Assembly (NCBI RefSeq): GCF_048771995.1
Contig: NC_133043.1
Coordinates: 10,496,501 to 10,560,500, forward strand
Direction: 5' to 3'
From: Taeniopygia guttata
Taxonomy: Eukaryota; Chordata; Aves; Passeriformes; Estrildidae
DNA length: 64,000 nucleotides
A model generated the notes under the pieces. The model was not told the origin of the DNA. It made no database searches and saw only the letters and a list, made by a program, of their open reading frames with translations. A program made the position numbers and the translations under genes. Shown one piece after another: positions 23,701 to 36,100 of the stretch. Numbering within the stretch: position 1 is the stretch's first letter; each line of letters starts with the position of its first letter.

Positions 23701-26407
23701 ATTCCTTGAAAATGAAGTTATTCTCCTTGCACATCATGCAGGCAGCACCAATGCCCTGTGATGCATGAGCCACTGCAGCAGAGCTAAAATCTCACGAGCC
23801 TCTCAATGGGAGGGACACACTGAGGACACAAAAATGGTCCATGCACTTCCCTTTTGGAAAGGAAGACAACAGAAACAGCAATAAAGCTGCCAGTCCTGCC
23901 CCCAAAAAACGTGACCCTTGGAGAGAACCCCGAGGGGCTGTGCCCATCTCCAGCTGCCTGCTCCCTGAGTGCACTCCTGTTACCACCTCTCCCAACTTTT
24001 CAATGTTCCCCTCATTTTAGGAGACCAGTAACACAGAGTGGGAGGCCCACAAGCAACTTGAGCTGCACAACACACAGAGAGCAGAGAAACTGCTTATACC
24101 AGTCAGTGGGAATGGAAGAGTCCTTCTGAAATTTTGATCACCCCTTCTTCCATGCTCAAATGGCCTTCTAAATGCTCCAAGTCTCACTTTTTAAATATTT
24201 ATACGACTTCTGTTTTTCCATGCACTTCACTAACCCCACCTGGAATACAGGTTATAATTAATTTTAAGAATAGTTACTCCTTTTAAGGCAGTTAGAAAAA
24301 ACATTTAAAGTAGTATACAGCAAGCCATGCCTAAATGCTGAGGTTTTAACACAACAAGGTCTACCTTTTGTCTGATAAACCTTACACACACCTGAAAGCT
24401 TCACTATGAAAAAGTCATTTCCCCCTTCCCTTTCTCACAACCCCTGCTTTTCTCATGCACTGTTTCCTTCCTGTTCCTTTGAACACAGAGAACAGTTTTT
24501 TCTGTTTTCAACACTTTGCTGCCATTCCTCTTCCAGTGTCTGAAGGCAAGTCAATGCTTCATTTAAAGCTAAAAAAGAAGCAAGACATTTAAAATAGCCT
24601 AACAAGCAAGAAATTTGAAGATACCTTACTATGCAACACAAACCTACCTTTTAAGTATTGTACCAAAAAGTTGTACCTGGGATTCTACTACTCCTTTATC
24701 CTTATTTTTCTGTTGTTTGCTTGTTTTTTATTAAGCAGTTGCCATAAACTGATTCCTGTGTATTTTTAAGTCCAAAACCAGATAGGATACCTACTTCTAC
24801 CTACAGCAGAAGTTGACTGCTTCCTGAATTATGAAAAATATATTGGAGAACCACTGTTGAATTCTGTTCTATAGAATCACCAATGTCTAATTGAAAACTT
24901 GCACTGTAATCTAGCAGCAAAGACTCAGCCACTTGACTATCTGACATTAAGTAAGTCTGCAACACAAAGGAGATGAAAACATCACCCCTAGCTTTTCTCT
25001 GCTTTCCCAGCTTAGACTCCCATTTCAAGACTTTAAATATTGATGAAAAGTTATTGCATATTTAACAGTTCATCGTAGGTTTTAGCAAGTAGTTTGACTG
25101 CTTAGAAAGTAATTGCAGCTTCTGCAGCCTACCAGAAAACACTGATCCACCTTGGCTGTCACATTCTGCTAACAGGCAGGAGTAAAACATGCCTGGTTTT
25201 CAACTAGGTGAAAGCTGAAATTGCTAAGGAGCACAGCAACATCTGCCAGAAATTTTGAAATCTAACTTTTTGGCCAGAGCAAACAAGATTTGCACAAGGC
25301 TTATGAGATAAACTACATATTTGTGCTAACTAACAGAATGTTGCTTCATTCCCTAGGCAAATAAGCATATATTTACATAATGCTGTACATGAGACCTTTG
25401 GCTTAAGAACACAGAAGCTTCAGTCAAGTTTATGTCTACGTGCAAAACCAAGGTGATTCTGTTTTTACCACCATCACGGAGCTGTAAGTTGGTTATTTAT
25501 GAAATACACACAAGGGACCCTTAAGAACAGAGCTCCTTCAAGAACTGAAGAGTCCTGGGCGCTGCTTTGAGCTTTCGTATCTGCAGCTCACTCAGACACA
25601 CTGGAGATAAGAGACTGAGGACGAAGTCAAACATACTTCAGATGTTTGGAGTTGAGGGATTGAGGAGACGCACAAGTTGCTTTTATAAAAGGGCAAATGC
25701 TATCTTAAAAAGCAAACAAACACATTTTTAAGTCCTTTTCAAAGTGCCAGACAGGAAATTAAACTTCCTAATTACTAAAAGGGAAAAAAGTAAATTGCTT
25801 TTGTTCTGTTCTTGTGAATACTATATATTCAAAACTAGAATAAGTCCTTACATTATGAAAATAAGGAAAGAGTTGAAATTTCAGCAGGGCTGTCAGCATT
25901 ATCAGGGCCTCTTGCAAAACAGCAGGCTTCTTGAAGAGTCAGTGGGTATCAGAATTAAAACATTCCAGCTCTTGCTGCTCATACCTACAGACGGTCTGAT
26001 GAGGCCTTCCCATTTCTCACATGGATAAATCTTTCTTATACTTCCAGTTTACAGTTTGTCAGGGCAGACCTGGGAAATCCACCTTTCAGGCTAACTAGTA
26101 GTGGCCTATATCCCCTTTACTGCAGGCATCCTTTGACTGGAGCAGAGGGAAAATATCAAGTTAAAGACCTGTAACATTGGTGAAAAGGAATCCTATGAAG
26201 TGTCTGGGGCTCCAAGAGATTTGGAACATTACCAAACATCTAATTTTCTGGACTGTTACAGTTAATGCTTATATGCACAAAACCAGAGAGAGGCTGTAGA
26301 TATGAACACAGTGAGGCAAAGGTAAGCAGCTAGCAATCCAAACACAAAAATGTATTGAAACGTCTGGTTAAAGAAAAAATAGGAAAAAAAGGCAGAAGTA
26401 TACTTAC
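20753..26407 (-). other. MMD: MMD intron 2, repeat-poor part
   Basis: This 5.6 kb of MMD intron lies between the dispersed repeat and exon 2. It is AT-rich, and I see no exon. All open frames are short and show no recognisable family. A TTACATAA octamer at 25373-25380 matches the core of a PAR bZIP site but is expected by chance at this scale. Confidence 0.7.
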
Positions 26408-26489
26408 TGCATGTGTGTAACAGTTAGCAGCATGCTCATAGCAAGTGGGTTTGTAGCGGCTGTTGGCTGGAGCTGGGTGGTTCATGAAC
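26408..26489 (-). CDS. MMD: MMD exon 2 (N-terminal PAQR motif)
   Basis: This 82-base exon on the minus strand runs from the acceptor TTCAACAG to the donor GTAAGT. It completes Arg10 and encodes [20 protein letters not shown] followed by ANCYTHA (residues 11-37), ending in phase 0. Glu28-xxx-Asn32-xx-Thr35-His36 is the first conserved PAQR motif and precedes helix 1 in exon 3. It is separated from exon 1 by about 5.8 kb and from exon 3 by about 6.7 kb. Confidence 0.95.
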
Positions 26490-29400
26490 CTGTTGAATAA
26501 TTAAGAAGTACTTTCAGGAAAGTTACTAAACATCTCTCTGTGTGTCATGAAGGAAATGAAGGAATACTTCCAACCTGGTAGTGTTAAGAATTATAAGTAC
26601 AGACATGTTCAAAGTAACTGTGATTTAAATTGCAAATTCTCCCAAGTAAAGTCTCTTACTAGACACACATGTTAAATAAATTCCTGTGACTGCCTGGTAC
26701 AAGGGATGGTTATCATTAATCAGGAGCTCACACAGAGCAGTCAGACTCCCTGTTTTCTGACAGTTTGGTCAGAGGAAGAATGGAACATTTCCTATTTAAA
26801 TTACATGGCAAGAACTAAAAGTATTCTTGAAATACGGAGTTCATCATAGCTGTCAGGGGTTATTCTTCTTTCGAGACGTTCTTGGAACTGCAGCAATATT
26901 CCAGTTTGGAGCACTTGAACACTGACTTTTTGACTCCTATCACAAGCAGTAATTGTGTCTGGAGAATGAAGTGGCTCATTTTTCCAATTCCATGTCTGTA
27001 ACCAAGATCCAAACATCTCCCACATGGGGATGATGAAAGGCGACTCTAATGGTCAGTTCTGAAGAGGAAACATTTCAAGAGGTTTGCCATAGACATTCCA
27101 CCTTTTTCTCAAAGAATTTTCAAACATTCTAAAACACAAAACAAGCACATCAAATGTAGTCTGTGCAAGCTGAACAGAATATGATGAAACTTGAGAAAGT
27201 TTGGGAAGAATTTGCCAATGAAAATGTTTCATTTAAGAGTATTAAAAAACCCAAACACTTGAGCTTTTTCTGTGAAACTCAACAATTTAAATCTGTGTAG
27301 GAACACCGGTAAAAGACAGCACACACTTATATGCAACAGTCAAATGAAAGCCATGAACTTCTCCCAGCACTGCTGACTGTCCTACAAAACTGAACATCTT
27401 TCACCAATAATTCAATTTACTCCAGGTTTTTCTAAAACTATGCACTGAGGTATCCAAGCAGCCAGGAACAGCTTCACAAGAAATACAGAACATGTCTGTA
27501 TGCTCAGAACCAAGAGCAGCTTTGTTACATAGATTTATACAAAAAGCTTGTTAGACAAACTTTGGTCCTTCCCCATGTCCCCTGGTTTAAATAAAAATGA
27601 GTCCTATTTTTATGACATCTATAAAATATTGGCCAACCTCAAACCAGGGAAAAACAAATGAACAACTAAAAAAATCCAATGCAAATCTCACAGTTGGCAT
27701 AAGCTGTTCCAGACTTCTGGGATATTTCACTTGGTTTTCTTGAGTGATTTATTAAGTGACTTGTAGCAGCATTAGGAAAATAACAGTGTCATGATCCCTT
27801 CCCTCAACCGTGGCAATTTCAAGAAACAGTTTCATTGGTACTAATACAGAGGCTAAGAAAAATATGAATTTAATTCAGACAGCACAGAACTCCTGCAGGG
27901 TTATTTGCTAACAGTCATTTAAAATATGATTAAAAATGGCAATTCTTTTGTCAGTGAGAAATGGCACCTTACTCTCCTCTCCAAGAAGACAATGACACTC
28001 ATCACAAAAGTTCGCAGAATATTTGGAAAATCACTTTTTGCCCAGTGCCTGTATGTCTTCAACAGCTGCTGAACACCATCTCAGTATCCTCTAAAGATGG
28101 AACATTCAGTTTGCTCAGTTCTGCTTCCAAGTCAGGAAAATGTTTAAAAATAAAAGCATCTGTTGGCTCAGTGAGCGGCCAGGCTTGGACTGCCCTTGTC
28201 CAACTCCATAAATTCAAAGTCATGGGAAACTTTTGACTTATCACATCTAGAATATTACTACATTTCTCTGTGATGGTACCTTGGAAGTCTCACAAGAAGT
28301 AAAAAATAAAAAGAAAAAAAAAGGCAAAATCACACTTGAAGAACCAAAAGGAATAATCTTATATTGTGTAGTAGCTTTATAATTCCTGTTGTTCCAAATT
28401 TCTATATAAGATACTATTATCATAAAAAAATCTATAAATAATTGATGTCTCCTAATGGGATCTTCTATTATCCAACAATAGCCTACTTTTAATTTTTTTT
28501 TCCTTTATTTTCAGTAGGAAATGCACTGCATCTTTCTAAAGCAAACGCATTGGATCTAGGGGTAATGTTAGATTTTAGAATTATGAACAAACACTTTAGA
28601 AATTAGGACCTCTTACTGTCACTAAGACATTTATTAGCCACAGAACAGAACACAGAGATAGTAACAAATCTATCCTTGCTCTGTTACCTACACACAGATC
28701 TTGGCTTTTTCCTGTTTTGTTCATGGCAGCACAGGAATGATGCAAATATTCTGCACCAGAACTTCAGCAGAACTCCAGCATTAGCAAAATCTCACCTATC
28801 CCCTTCACCTCAGTGTTTATACCAACAATACCAACACCACCTGTGTGTTTTGGCAGGAGGGGAAGTGTTCAGTTTTACCTCTGCCTCGCAGAAATGGGTC
28901 TCACGATGTCCCAGCACCAACTTTGCTGCACATTTGACAGACCTGCACCTCTCCCTTCTGCCAGGGAGCCTCCAACAGGCTGCAGACCCTGATGCCAAAT
29001 GCTGGAAAGCATCTGCTCAGGTCACTCCCAGGCAAGTCTTAGTACAGCAAACTTCCAGTTATTCCTCTCTGCCTTTTGATAATTAACTATTTATAAACGT
29101 TATCAGAAACAGCTTCAGAGGGAGGATCATTAACGACGTGGCTGGAAGGGCAATAATGCCAGCCAGAGCTTCTCACCAGTTCATTTCATTTTCAGCGTGA
29201 CAGTTTAGGCTTAGTGTCTTAAGAAACATATGTGAATTTTGAAAATAGCTGCTCTGTGATATTACTGATGTGCTCATCAAAACCAGGAAAATTATTTTGA
29301 CAAACACTGTTAAAGTCAGTCATATACTCCTGCAGTTAGAGACACAAATGATATTGCAAAAAAAGGCAGAAGAATGTGGTTGCAAACTTACTCACATTCT

Positions 29401-32264
29401 AGAGGAAAAACAGCTCTGCTCTTTCTGAAAGATAAATAAATAAGCAAACAAACCCCATGCCACCACCAACAATGGATGCTTCTTTTTTCCTGCCTTGTGA
29501 ATACAGCAACACAGGGACATTGTTCTTCCTCCTATCCACAGGTCACGTTTGCCTCTTCTGGAAAAGTTAATTGTGGGAATTATTATCTCACCTTCCTAGA
29601 AGTGGAAGCACAGTAAAGACCATTCATTTACTGCTAAACTCACTGAACTGGATCACAGTTTACAGGAAATGTCTTTAATTGAAGCCTTTTTGATTCTCTA
29701 GCAAATCTCTAATGTATTCTTTAACAGCAAATCTGGTGAAACCAGAATCATTTAATCAAGGATATGCAACACATCGCACAAGGATGCACAAATAGGTCTC
29801 CATATAAGATACTGACAATCCAAGATAAAACATTAATGCCTTCAATATCAGAATAGGAAATTACCAAAATTAAGAGACTGAGAACTGCTTGCAGCCAGCC
29901 AGGAGAGCAGAATGCTTTAGCACTGAACTGAGCTGAGAGTTCTTTTCACAATTAAATTCTCAATGCTCAGAACCTGCTCAAGGCCAAGGAAGTTCAAGAC
30001 TCAGGATTTCACAGCAAATATATTTTGATGAACATGCTCCCAATATAAGCAGAAAAAAGGTACTGAGACATACAGCAATTTAAAACAAGAGGAGGAAACT
30101 CATACCCCTCCCTTCACACTACTTCACCTTTGATCTTGAAATACTTTAAATTCTAAACATACAAACTGATCCATCCTTTGTGACAGACCCTAATCTCATG
30201 CTCCTATTAATTTCCAAGGAACAGATGCTGTTTTCCAGAGATTCCAGAATTAAGAGAAAATAGTGTTTGGGAGACAAAGCAGAAGGGAAGTCCGAGGGTT
30301 CTTAATGCTTTGTCTTTGCATGCAAAGCCAGCTTAGAAAAATAAATTACAAAACCCTAAATCCATTGCACATATCTGTATGGCATCTGTCTGGCATCACA
30401 ACAAGCTTAGACCCCAGACTGCAGAAGGGAAATCAAATCGTATTGACGATTCCCATCTGCTGAATGAATTATTGTTTTAAGCATGAAGCAAAATGTCAGT
30501 AAAAACAGCAAGCACTGATAATGGCCTCAAAGATGTGGATTTTTTTTAGTCTTTTCAGGAAGTATATTTCCTTTATTCAGCTCAAAAGACCTCATACTTC
30601 CTTTTACCAGCTTAAAAACACATTCCCTCGTTTTGTGCCTTTCTTTCTTTGTGCTTTCCAGCAGCAGGAGAAGCCATTGAGACCCAATAAACCACAAATA
30701 ACAGCATATGAGAAACTGCAACAATGTGGGCGTAACTCCACAAAACCAGCAGTAGCATCCATCAAATGGGGTTAAAAATTGCTTCATTATCTAAATATAT
30801 GTGTCACTATCTACGATGTCATCTAGGCTCTTTGTTTTCAAGAGGAAAACAAAACAAAAAAACAAACAAAAACCAAAAAAACCCCCAAAAAACCCACAAG
30901 CAAGTCAAAACAGATCTGATGACCATTCAGATTAGATTTTGAAGTGAAAATAAAGGATTTATTAAAAGCTTGCTTGCTTTCACCAAATTTGGCTTTGACC
31001 ATATTCATTCAGTTAAAAGTAGATACGTCTTCCTCCACACTAGGCACCTTCCTTCCTGGATTTGACAGTATCTAGCTGTCGTTTGTAACTGTTCACATAA
31101 ACTTTACTATCACTTAACATAAGAGGCACAGAAAGAATTAAGATCAGTGCAGAAGCAGCTCCCTTATTGGGAAATATCAGTGAAATCCCACGCTGTGTGA
31201 AGGTTCATGTATTTAAAGCACGATACTAAAGATAAAAGGAAACCTGCAATACTCTGAGAATCCACAAACAACTCTGCTATCATACATAGATTGTGTCATG
31301 GAAAATAGCGTCTGTGCACCCCACTGACCTCCCCAGCCTTCTGGCAAGTATGAAAGGCAGCAATTCAAGCAAAGAGTGGGCAGCAATCACAAGTCACTCC
31401 AGCTGCTGCAGCACATCTGGCCTCAGGGGCAAGGGACCAGCCAGCCGAGGTGTGTGCTAGCACAGAAACCCATGTCCAAACACATTCATATTTTTCTCTT
31501 TCAGTTTTATTTCCCTTTTAATACTTAGGTTTCAGTTTCTTGAGCAAGGTGGTGAAAGGAGAGCAGGGCAGCCCCACGGCAGGTACCTGGTCAGGGAAGC
31601 CACTGTGAAACTTGGCCTCAGCCGGGAGATGGGCTGTCCATCAACAGTTACTGGCCTGGCACCTGGACTCTGGGCAATGAAGAACCAAAGCCACAGATAT
31701 TTATTATTATTATTTATTAATTCTTCCCTGTGAGGGTGCTGAGGCCCTGTCAGAGATGCTGCAGCTGCCCCATCCCTGGAAGTGTCCAAGGCCAGGCTGG
31801 ACAGGGCTTGGCGGAACCCGGTCTAGCGCAAGGTATCCCTGCCCGTGGCAGAGGGGCGGAATGAGATGAGCTCTAAGGCGCTCCCAACCCGGAGCATTCT
31901 GTGATCCGCGATGCTCAGTGCGCCCTCGGAGCAGCAGAACAAGGGGCTCCACGGCCCCGCGGGGCCACAGGAGCGGCGGGCGCTGACCCAGCCCGGCCCG
32001 GGAGCCACAGGTCGGGCCCGCGGGATGCGCGGCTGGGACACGGGGCCGGATGCGCGAACCTTCACCCATTTAACAGCGGCGAGGCACACCGAACGCACAA
32101 ACAAAGGACCCTCCTCACCCCCGCCCACCCGCGGTCCCCGCCCGGCACCGGCGAGAAAACCGCGGCTCCCCCACCCCCCCACGCCGCCCGGGGGTCCCAT
32201 CCCGCGGGGAGCGGCCGGGCACGAACGGGGATCCCATCCCCGCCGCGGGTCGCGGCGAGCTCAC
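26490..32264 (-). other. MMD: MMD intron 1
   Basis: This 5.8 kb intron has a GTGAGC donor in the CpG island and a TTCAACAG acceptor. It is AT-rich except for the exon-1 end, and no other exon was seen. It contains an A/C-rich low-complexity run at about 30840-30895 and a plus-strand CR1 3' end at about 31728-31908. Confidence 0.85.
31728..31908 (+). mobile_element. CR1 LINE 3'-end fragment
   Basis: The sequence from about TGTGAGGGTGCTGAGGCCCT through CTGGACAGGGCTTGG to the terminal ATTCTGTGAT follows the 3'UTR of avian CR1 non-LTR retrotransposons. It lies in the plus orientation and is 5' truncated, as is normal for CR1. It ends about 360 bases from MMD exon 1, at the edge of the CpG island. 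It has picked up CpG-containing substitutions relative to typical CR1, for example near the terminal octamer. Confidence 0.8.
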
Positions 32265-32293
32265 CTCCGGAACCGCTCCCGGAGCCGCCGCAT
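32265..32293 (-). CDS. MMD: MMD exon 1 (start codon)
   Basis: The first coding exon on the minus strand contributes 29 coding bases: ATG followed by RRLRERFR and two bases of Arg10, then the donor GTGAGC. It joins exon 2 in frame to give MRRLRERFRRFMNH, parallel to the human N-terminus I recall as MRFKNRFQRFMNH but one residue longer. The start was chosen because it is the only nearby ATG that gives an MMD-like N-terminus with a proper donor. The exon's extreme G+C content has probably pushed its codons towards arginine. The full reading frame over seven exons is 720 bases, 239 residues plus stop. Confidence 0.88.
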
Positions 32294-32534
32294 GGGTCCG
32301 GGGCGGGGGGTCGGGCCGGGGGGCTGCGGGCGGCTCCGGGGGCGGCTCGGGCCGGGCTCCGGGCCCGCATTGGCGAGCGCCGGGCGGGCTGAGCGCGGGG
32401 CCGGGCGGGCGGCGGCCGCTTTAACCGGCCCCGGCCCCGGCTCCGCGCAGCGCCCGCCCCGGCCCGCCCACCGCGGCCGAGCGCGGGAGGAGCCGGCCCC
32501 GAGCGGGCACCCGCCGCTGCTGCGAGCCGGGGCC

Positions 32535-32995
32535 GGGGAGCGCTGGGGGGGGAGAGGGGAACGGGGCTGGGGAGCGCCGGGGCGGGAGCGGGGAATGGGG
32601 CCGGGGAGCGCCCGGGCGGGAGCGGGAACGGGAACGGAGCCGGGGAGCACCGGGGCGGGAGAGGGGAACGGGGCTGGGGAGCACCGGGGCGGGAGCGGGA
32701 ACGGGGCCGGGGAGCACCGGGGCGGGAGAGGGGAACGGGGCTGGGGAGCGCTGGGGGGGGGGAGAGGGGAACGGGGCCAGGGCCGGGGAGCGCCGGGGCG
32801 GGAGCGGGAACGGGAACGGAGCCGGGGAGCACCGGGGCGGGAACGGGGCCGGGGAGCGCCGGGGCGGGAACGGGGCTGGGAACGGGAACAGTGCTGGGGA
32901 GCACCGGGGCGGGAGCGGGGAACGGGGCCGGAGAGCACCGGGGCGGGAGCGGGAATGGGGCTGGGAATGGGAATGGGGCTGGGGGGGAGCGCCCG
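32535..32995. repeat. GC-rich minisatellite upstream of MMD
   Basis: Roughly 14 imperfect units of about 30-36 bases are built from GGGGAGC(A/G)CCGGGGCGGGAG and G(A/G)ACGGGG(C/A)(T/C)GGG blocks. The plus strand is strongly G-rich, with many GGGG runs. It lies about 240-700 bases upstream of the MMD start codon. Long open frames on both strands through this region are produced by the repeat and lack normal composition. Confidence 0.9.
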
Positions 32996-33061
32996 GGCGG
33001 GAGCGGGAGCCCCGGCCTGGCTCCCGAGGGTGGCCCGGCCGAGCCGGGTTCCGGCTGGCAG

Positions 33062-33185
33062 CGGTGCCGGGGCCGGCGGTGCCGGGGCCGGCGGTGCTCG
33101 GGGCCGGCGGTGCCCGGGGCCGGCGGTGCTCGGGGCCGGCGGTGCTCGGGGCCGGCGGTGCTCGGGGCCGGCGGTGCTCGGGCCG
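33062..33185. repeat. Short GC-rich tandem repeat
   Basis: About eight units of 15-16 bases follow the pattern GGGGCCGGCGGTGC(TC). The array is distinct from the longer-period minisatellite next to it and also lies in the CpG island. Confidence 0.92.
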
Positions 33186-36100
33186 GCCGCAGCTCATCCC
33201 GCGGCCCCGCAGGGATGGAGCAGCACCGGGGGAGCTGTGGGGGACTGCGGTTTAATCGCCATTGTCTCAACTCAGTCAGGGAGGAGATGGCAACACGCTT
33301 CCTCCTCCCAGTCTGGGAGCTGTAGGAGCCTTTCTGCGAGCATTCGGCACAGACTGACCCGGGTGAATTCACCCACCCGGCCATCGCTCCATCCCGGCCT
33401 GGCACGGGAGAGCACAGCAAAACGCCTTGGCTTTGCTGGCACATAAACCTGCACATGGGATCATTTACTCCGCTCGAAATCGAGATTACTGCGGCCAGGC
33501 TGCTTGGCGGAGATAAACTGATGAACTGGCTGGTGGGGTTTCCCATCTCTGTGCCCTAATCTTACCTACTCAAACCTATTTTTGCCAAGCAAGGGTTATT
33601 TCACTAAGTGAAGGGACCATGTCAAACATATTCTGTAAGGTGAACGTGGTGTTGCCTTGTGCAGTACAAATCAGGGCATGAATTAGGAGAATATTATTAT
33701 TATTAGAATTCTATTTATGCTATTCTTCTAATCTAATATCTTGTTTACAGTGGGAGTTTGAACAGTTCCAGCCCTCAACAAAAGCGATTAGTAGAGGCAC
33801 ACCAAGGCAAACCACAGGTTTAGACAAATAAACCATACTCAATGTCAACACCTTTCATGGTAGTTCTGAGGCAGACAGGATCTGCTGGCAGCTGTGCCAT
33901 GGTTTGTAAGTCTTTCCAAGCTAAGCATGTCTCCTCTGCCAGGTAACCACCTCCAGCACAGGAAGTGTGAGTGTCACAGCTTGACTGCATGTCAGGCTCA
34001 GTCTGACTGTTGATGGCTCTCTGTCCCCTTCACCAGCTGTTCCCTGGTGCCAGCAGTGAGCAAAGGATGAGGTGGAAACAGTTTTGTATACTGCTGTGGC
34101 AAGACCTGTCCCTCAGTTTCTGTAGTTCCATTACAGAATAAGCTCTTCCAATACAAATTGCAGATTTTGTTCTTCAACAAGGGCTTGTTTGCTGATAGGA
34201 CAGGTGAGGCTGGGCCAGAAGACTTCTGCAAAGAGCTGCTCAGCTTTTTTGAAAAAGGAGGGCAGAGCTTGATGCTGGAAAGGAGAGCTCCTGAAATGCA
34301 GAGCCAAGTTCCCTAAGAAATACTCCCATTCATCTCAGTGAGCTATCACTGTTAATATGTTGGTATAATCTGTCATCCAATTTAGCAGTATCACTGTTAA
34401 TAGTTTCCTATTGCCTATGTTATCTGTTAATCCAAAAGGAGCAAAGTTTGAGGACGCTGCTGAAGAGCCCAGACCTGCACACAGCTGCATTTCAGCAGCT
34501 GAAGTGCCAGCAGTATCCCAATATCCTGCCTTCGTACTGAGGTAGGGCTTGTGGTGATGCAGCTGCCTTCCTGCTCAGTACCACACACCCATCCTTGCAT
34601 TCCTCTGCAATTGCCCAGTAATTTGCACTTTCATGTTGTAGAAATGTTCTGGAACGTGTGATTTGTACACCATGACTGGAAGGCTGGCTGCTTTGTGGTT
34701 CTGGCAAAAAACTGGGCTGACTCCTGTAAAATGAGGTACACACAGAGGTGTTATCTTGTCTCCATCTCCTCTCATTCCCTCTGCTCCTCTTTGACTCTTT
34801 CTTCTGCCTTCTCCCAAGCCACTGTCATTTTCATTTCCTTCCCTGCTGCCTTGGACATTTGATCCTAGACTCTACTTGCAGATGTGTCACAGAGTTTTTC
34901 TCCTCACTGTTTTCAAAGCTCAAAGCCTGTTTTTCCACCTTTGTTCTGTGGACACAGATCTCAAACCAGTGTAACTTCCTGTTGCTAGAGCATCAAAGAT
35001 ACACAAATACAAGATACAGTAAAAAAAAAAAAATTCTGTTCAGACTTGTTTACTTTGAATAAAAATAAGAACATTCATATCATGAAGCTTGACTGAGTGG
35101 AACCAGGTTAAGGATGCTCCAACCATCATGACAGTGGCGATGAAACAAAGATTTTTTTACTAGAAGTCAGTGTCTATTAAGGAGAACACTAAATTACTCA
35201 GCACAGGTGTTGTTAAAGCAGTCCTGACCAATAACATATTTTTAATACCAGTGACTCAGAACTCATCTCTGTAATTGTTTTTGATGATAAAATGATTCAG
35301 CATGCCCTAAAAACATGGCAATAAAAGAAACCCCTTATTACAGACCAAGGAACCATTAAGTCTAAATCCTAAAAATTGGCATTCAGCATACAAGATTAAG
35401 GAAGCAAAAACCTTGTTAGTTTGGTTACTCTTATTTACAAAATAGGAGAAAACAGAACCTTCAAATACCTTAAGTAGTTTTGATTAAAAACATTCTTAAG
35501 ACTAGAAATATGTCATTGTGCACTCAGCCAGAAATGCATTTTAATAAATGAGTCAGGGTTACAAGAAGGATGAAAAACTTTTCTTACTGATTGCATCCTT
35601 TCTGTGGGGCCCAGTCATGTAGTGTCACTGGAAGGAGGAACATGCTGAAGATGAACAGCCAAGGGCTGATTAATAAGACATTTAACCTATTATTTTTTTC
35701 ATGGGACAAAGAGCCTGTAGTTCTGTAAGGTATCTGTAAAATGAGTGTCCAAAATGAACCAGGCAATCCCAGTCTGATACCCAACAGACACCCATTTGGT
35801 ACCTCATAGGTGTTTGCATAGCAAATCTGTTACTAATTACAATTCTTGACACTCAGGAGTACATGGGCTGTGTTGTTTGCCCTTATTAGTTTTAGGCCAG
35901 ATTGTACCTATGTACAATCTCCTGCCCGCCCTTCACAAGCACTGTCTACTTGTCTAGAGGTGGAAGGGTTTGTACTCCTGGACTATTGATGAGCATTAAA
36001 CTGTCACATAAACACATACTGAATTCTGAGACAGACATTAAATATCTGTATAGAATTATGCAAAGAAGGATGCAGAGGTAGGGTCTGTAGTTTTCTCTGC

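Larger units (their letters stand above)
31880..33200. promoter_or_regulatory. MMD: MMD CpG-island promoter region
   Basis: A sharp rise in G+C and CpG surrounds the MMD start codon. GC-box-like motifs (CCCGCCC, GGGCGGG) occur on both sides of exon 1, for example around 32440-32480. No TATA box is evident. Because MMD is on the minus strand, the proximal promoter should lie just above 32294, between exon 1 and the minisatellite starting near 32535. The transcription start cannot be fixed from sequence alone. The same island could drive a plus-strand transcript, but I saw no coding exon to support one. Confidence 0.8.

Noticed and set aside
31911-33546. Open frames of about 500 codons on both strands near 32-33.5 kb
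   Set aside because: They are produced by stop-poor GC-rich minisatellite DNA in the MMD CpG island. The translations are Gly/Arg/Ala or Pro/Ala/Ser repeats, and the minus-strand one runs over the real MMD exon 1 in another frame.
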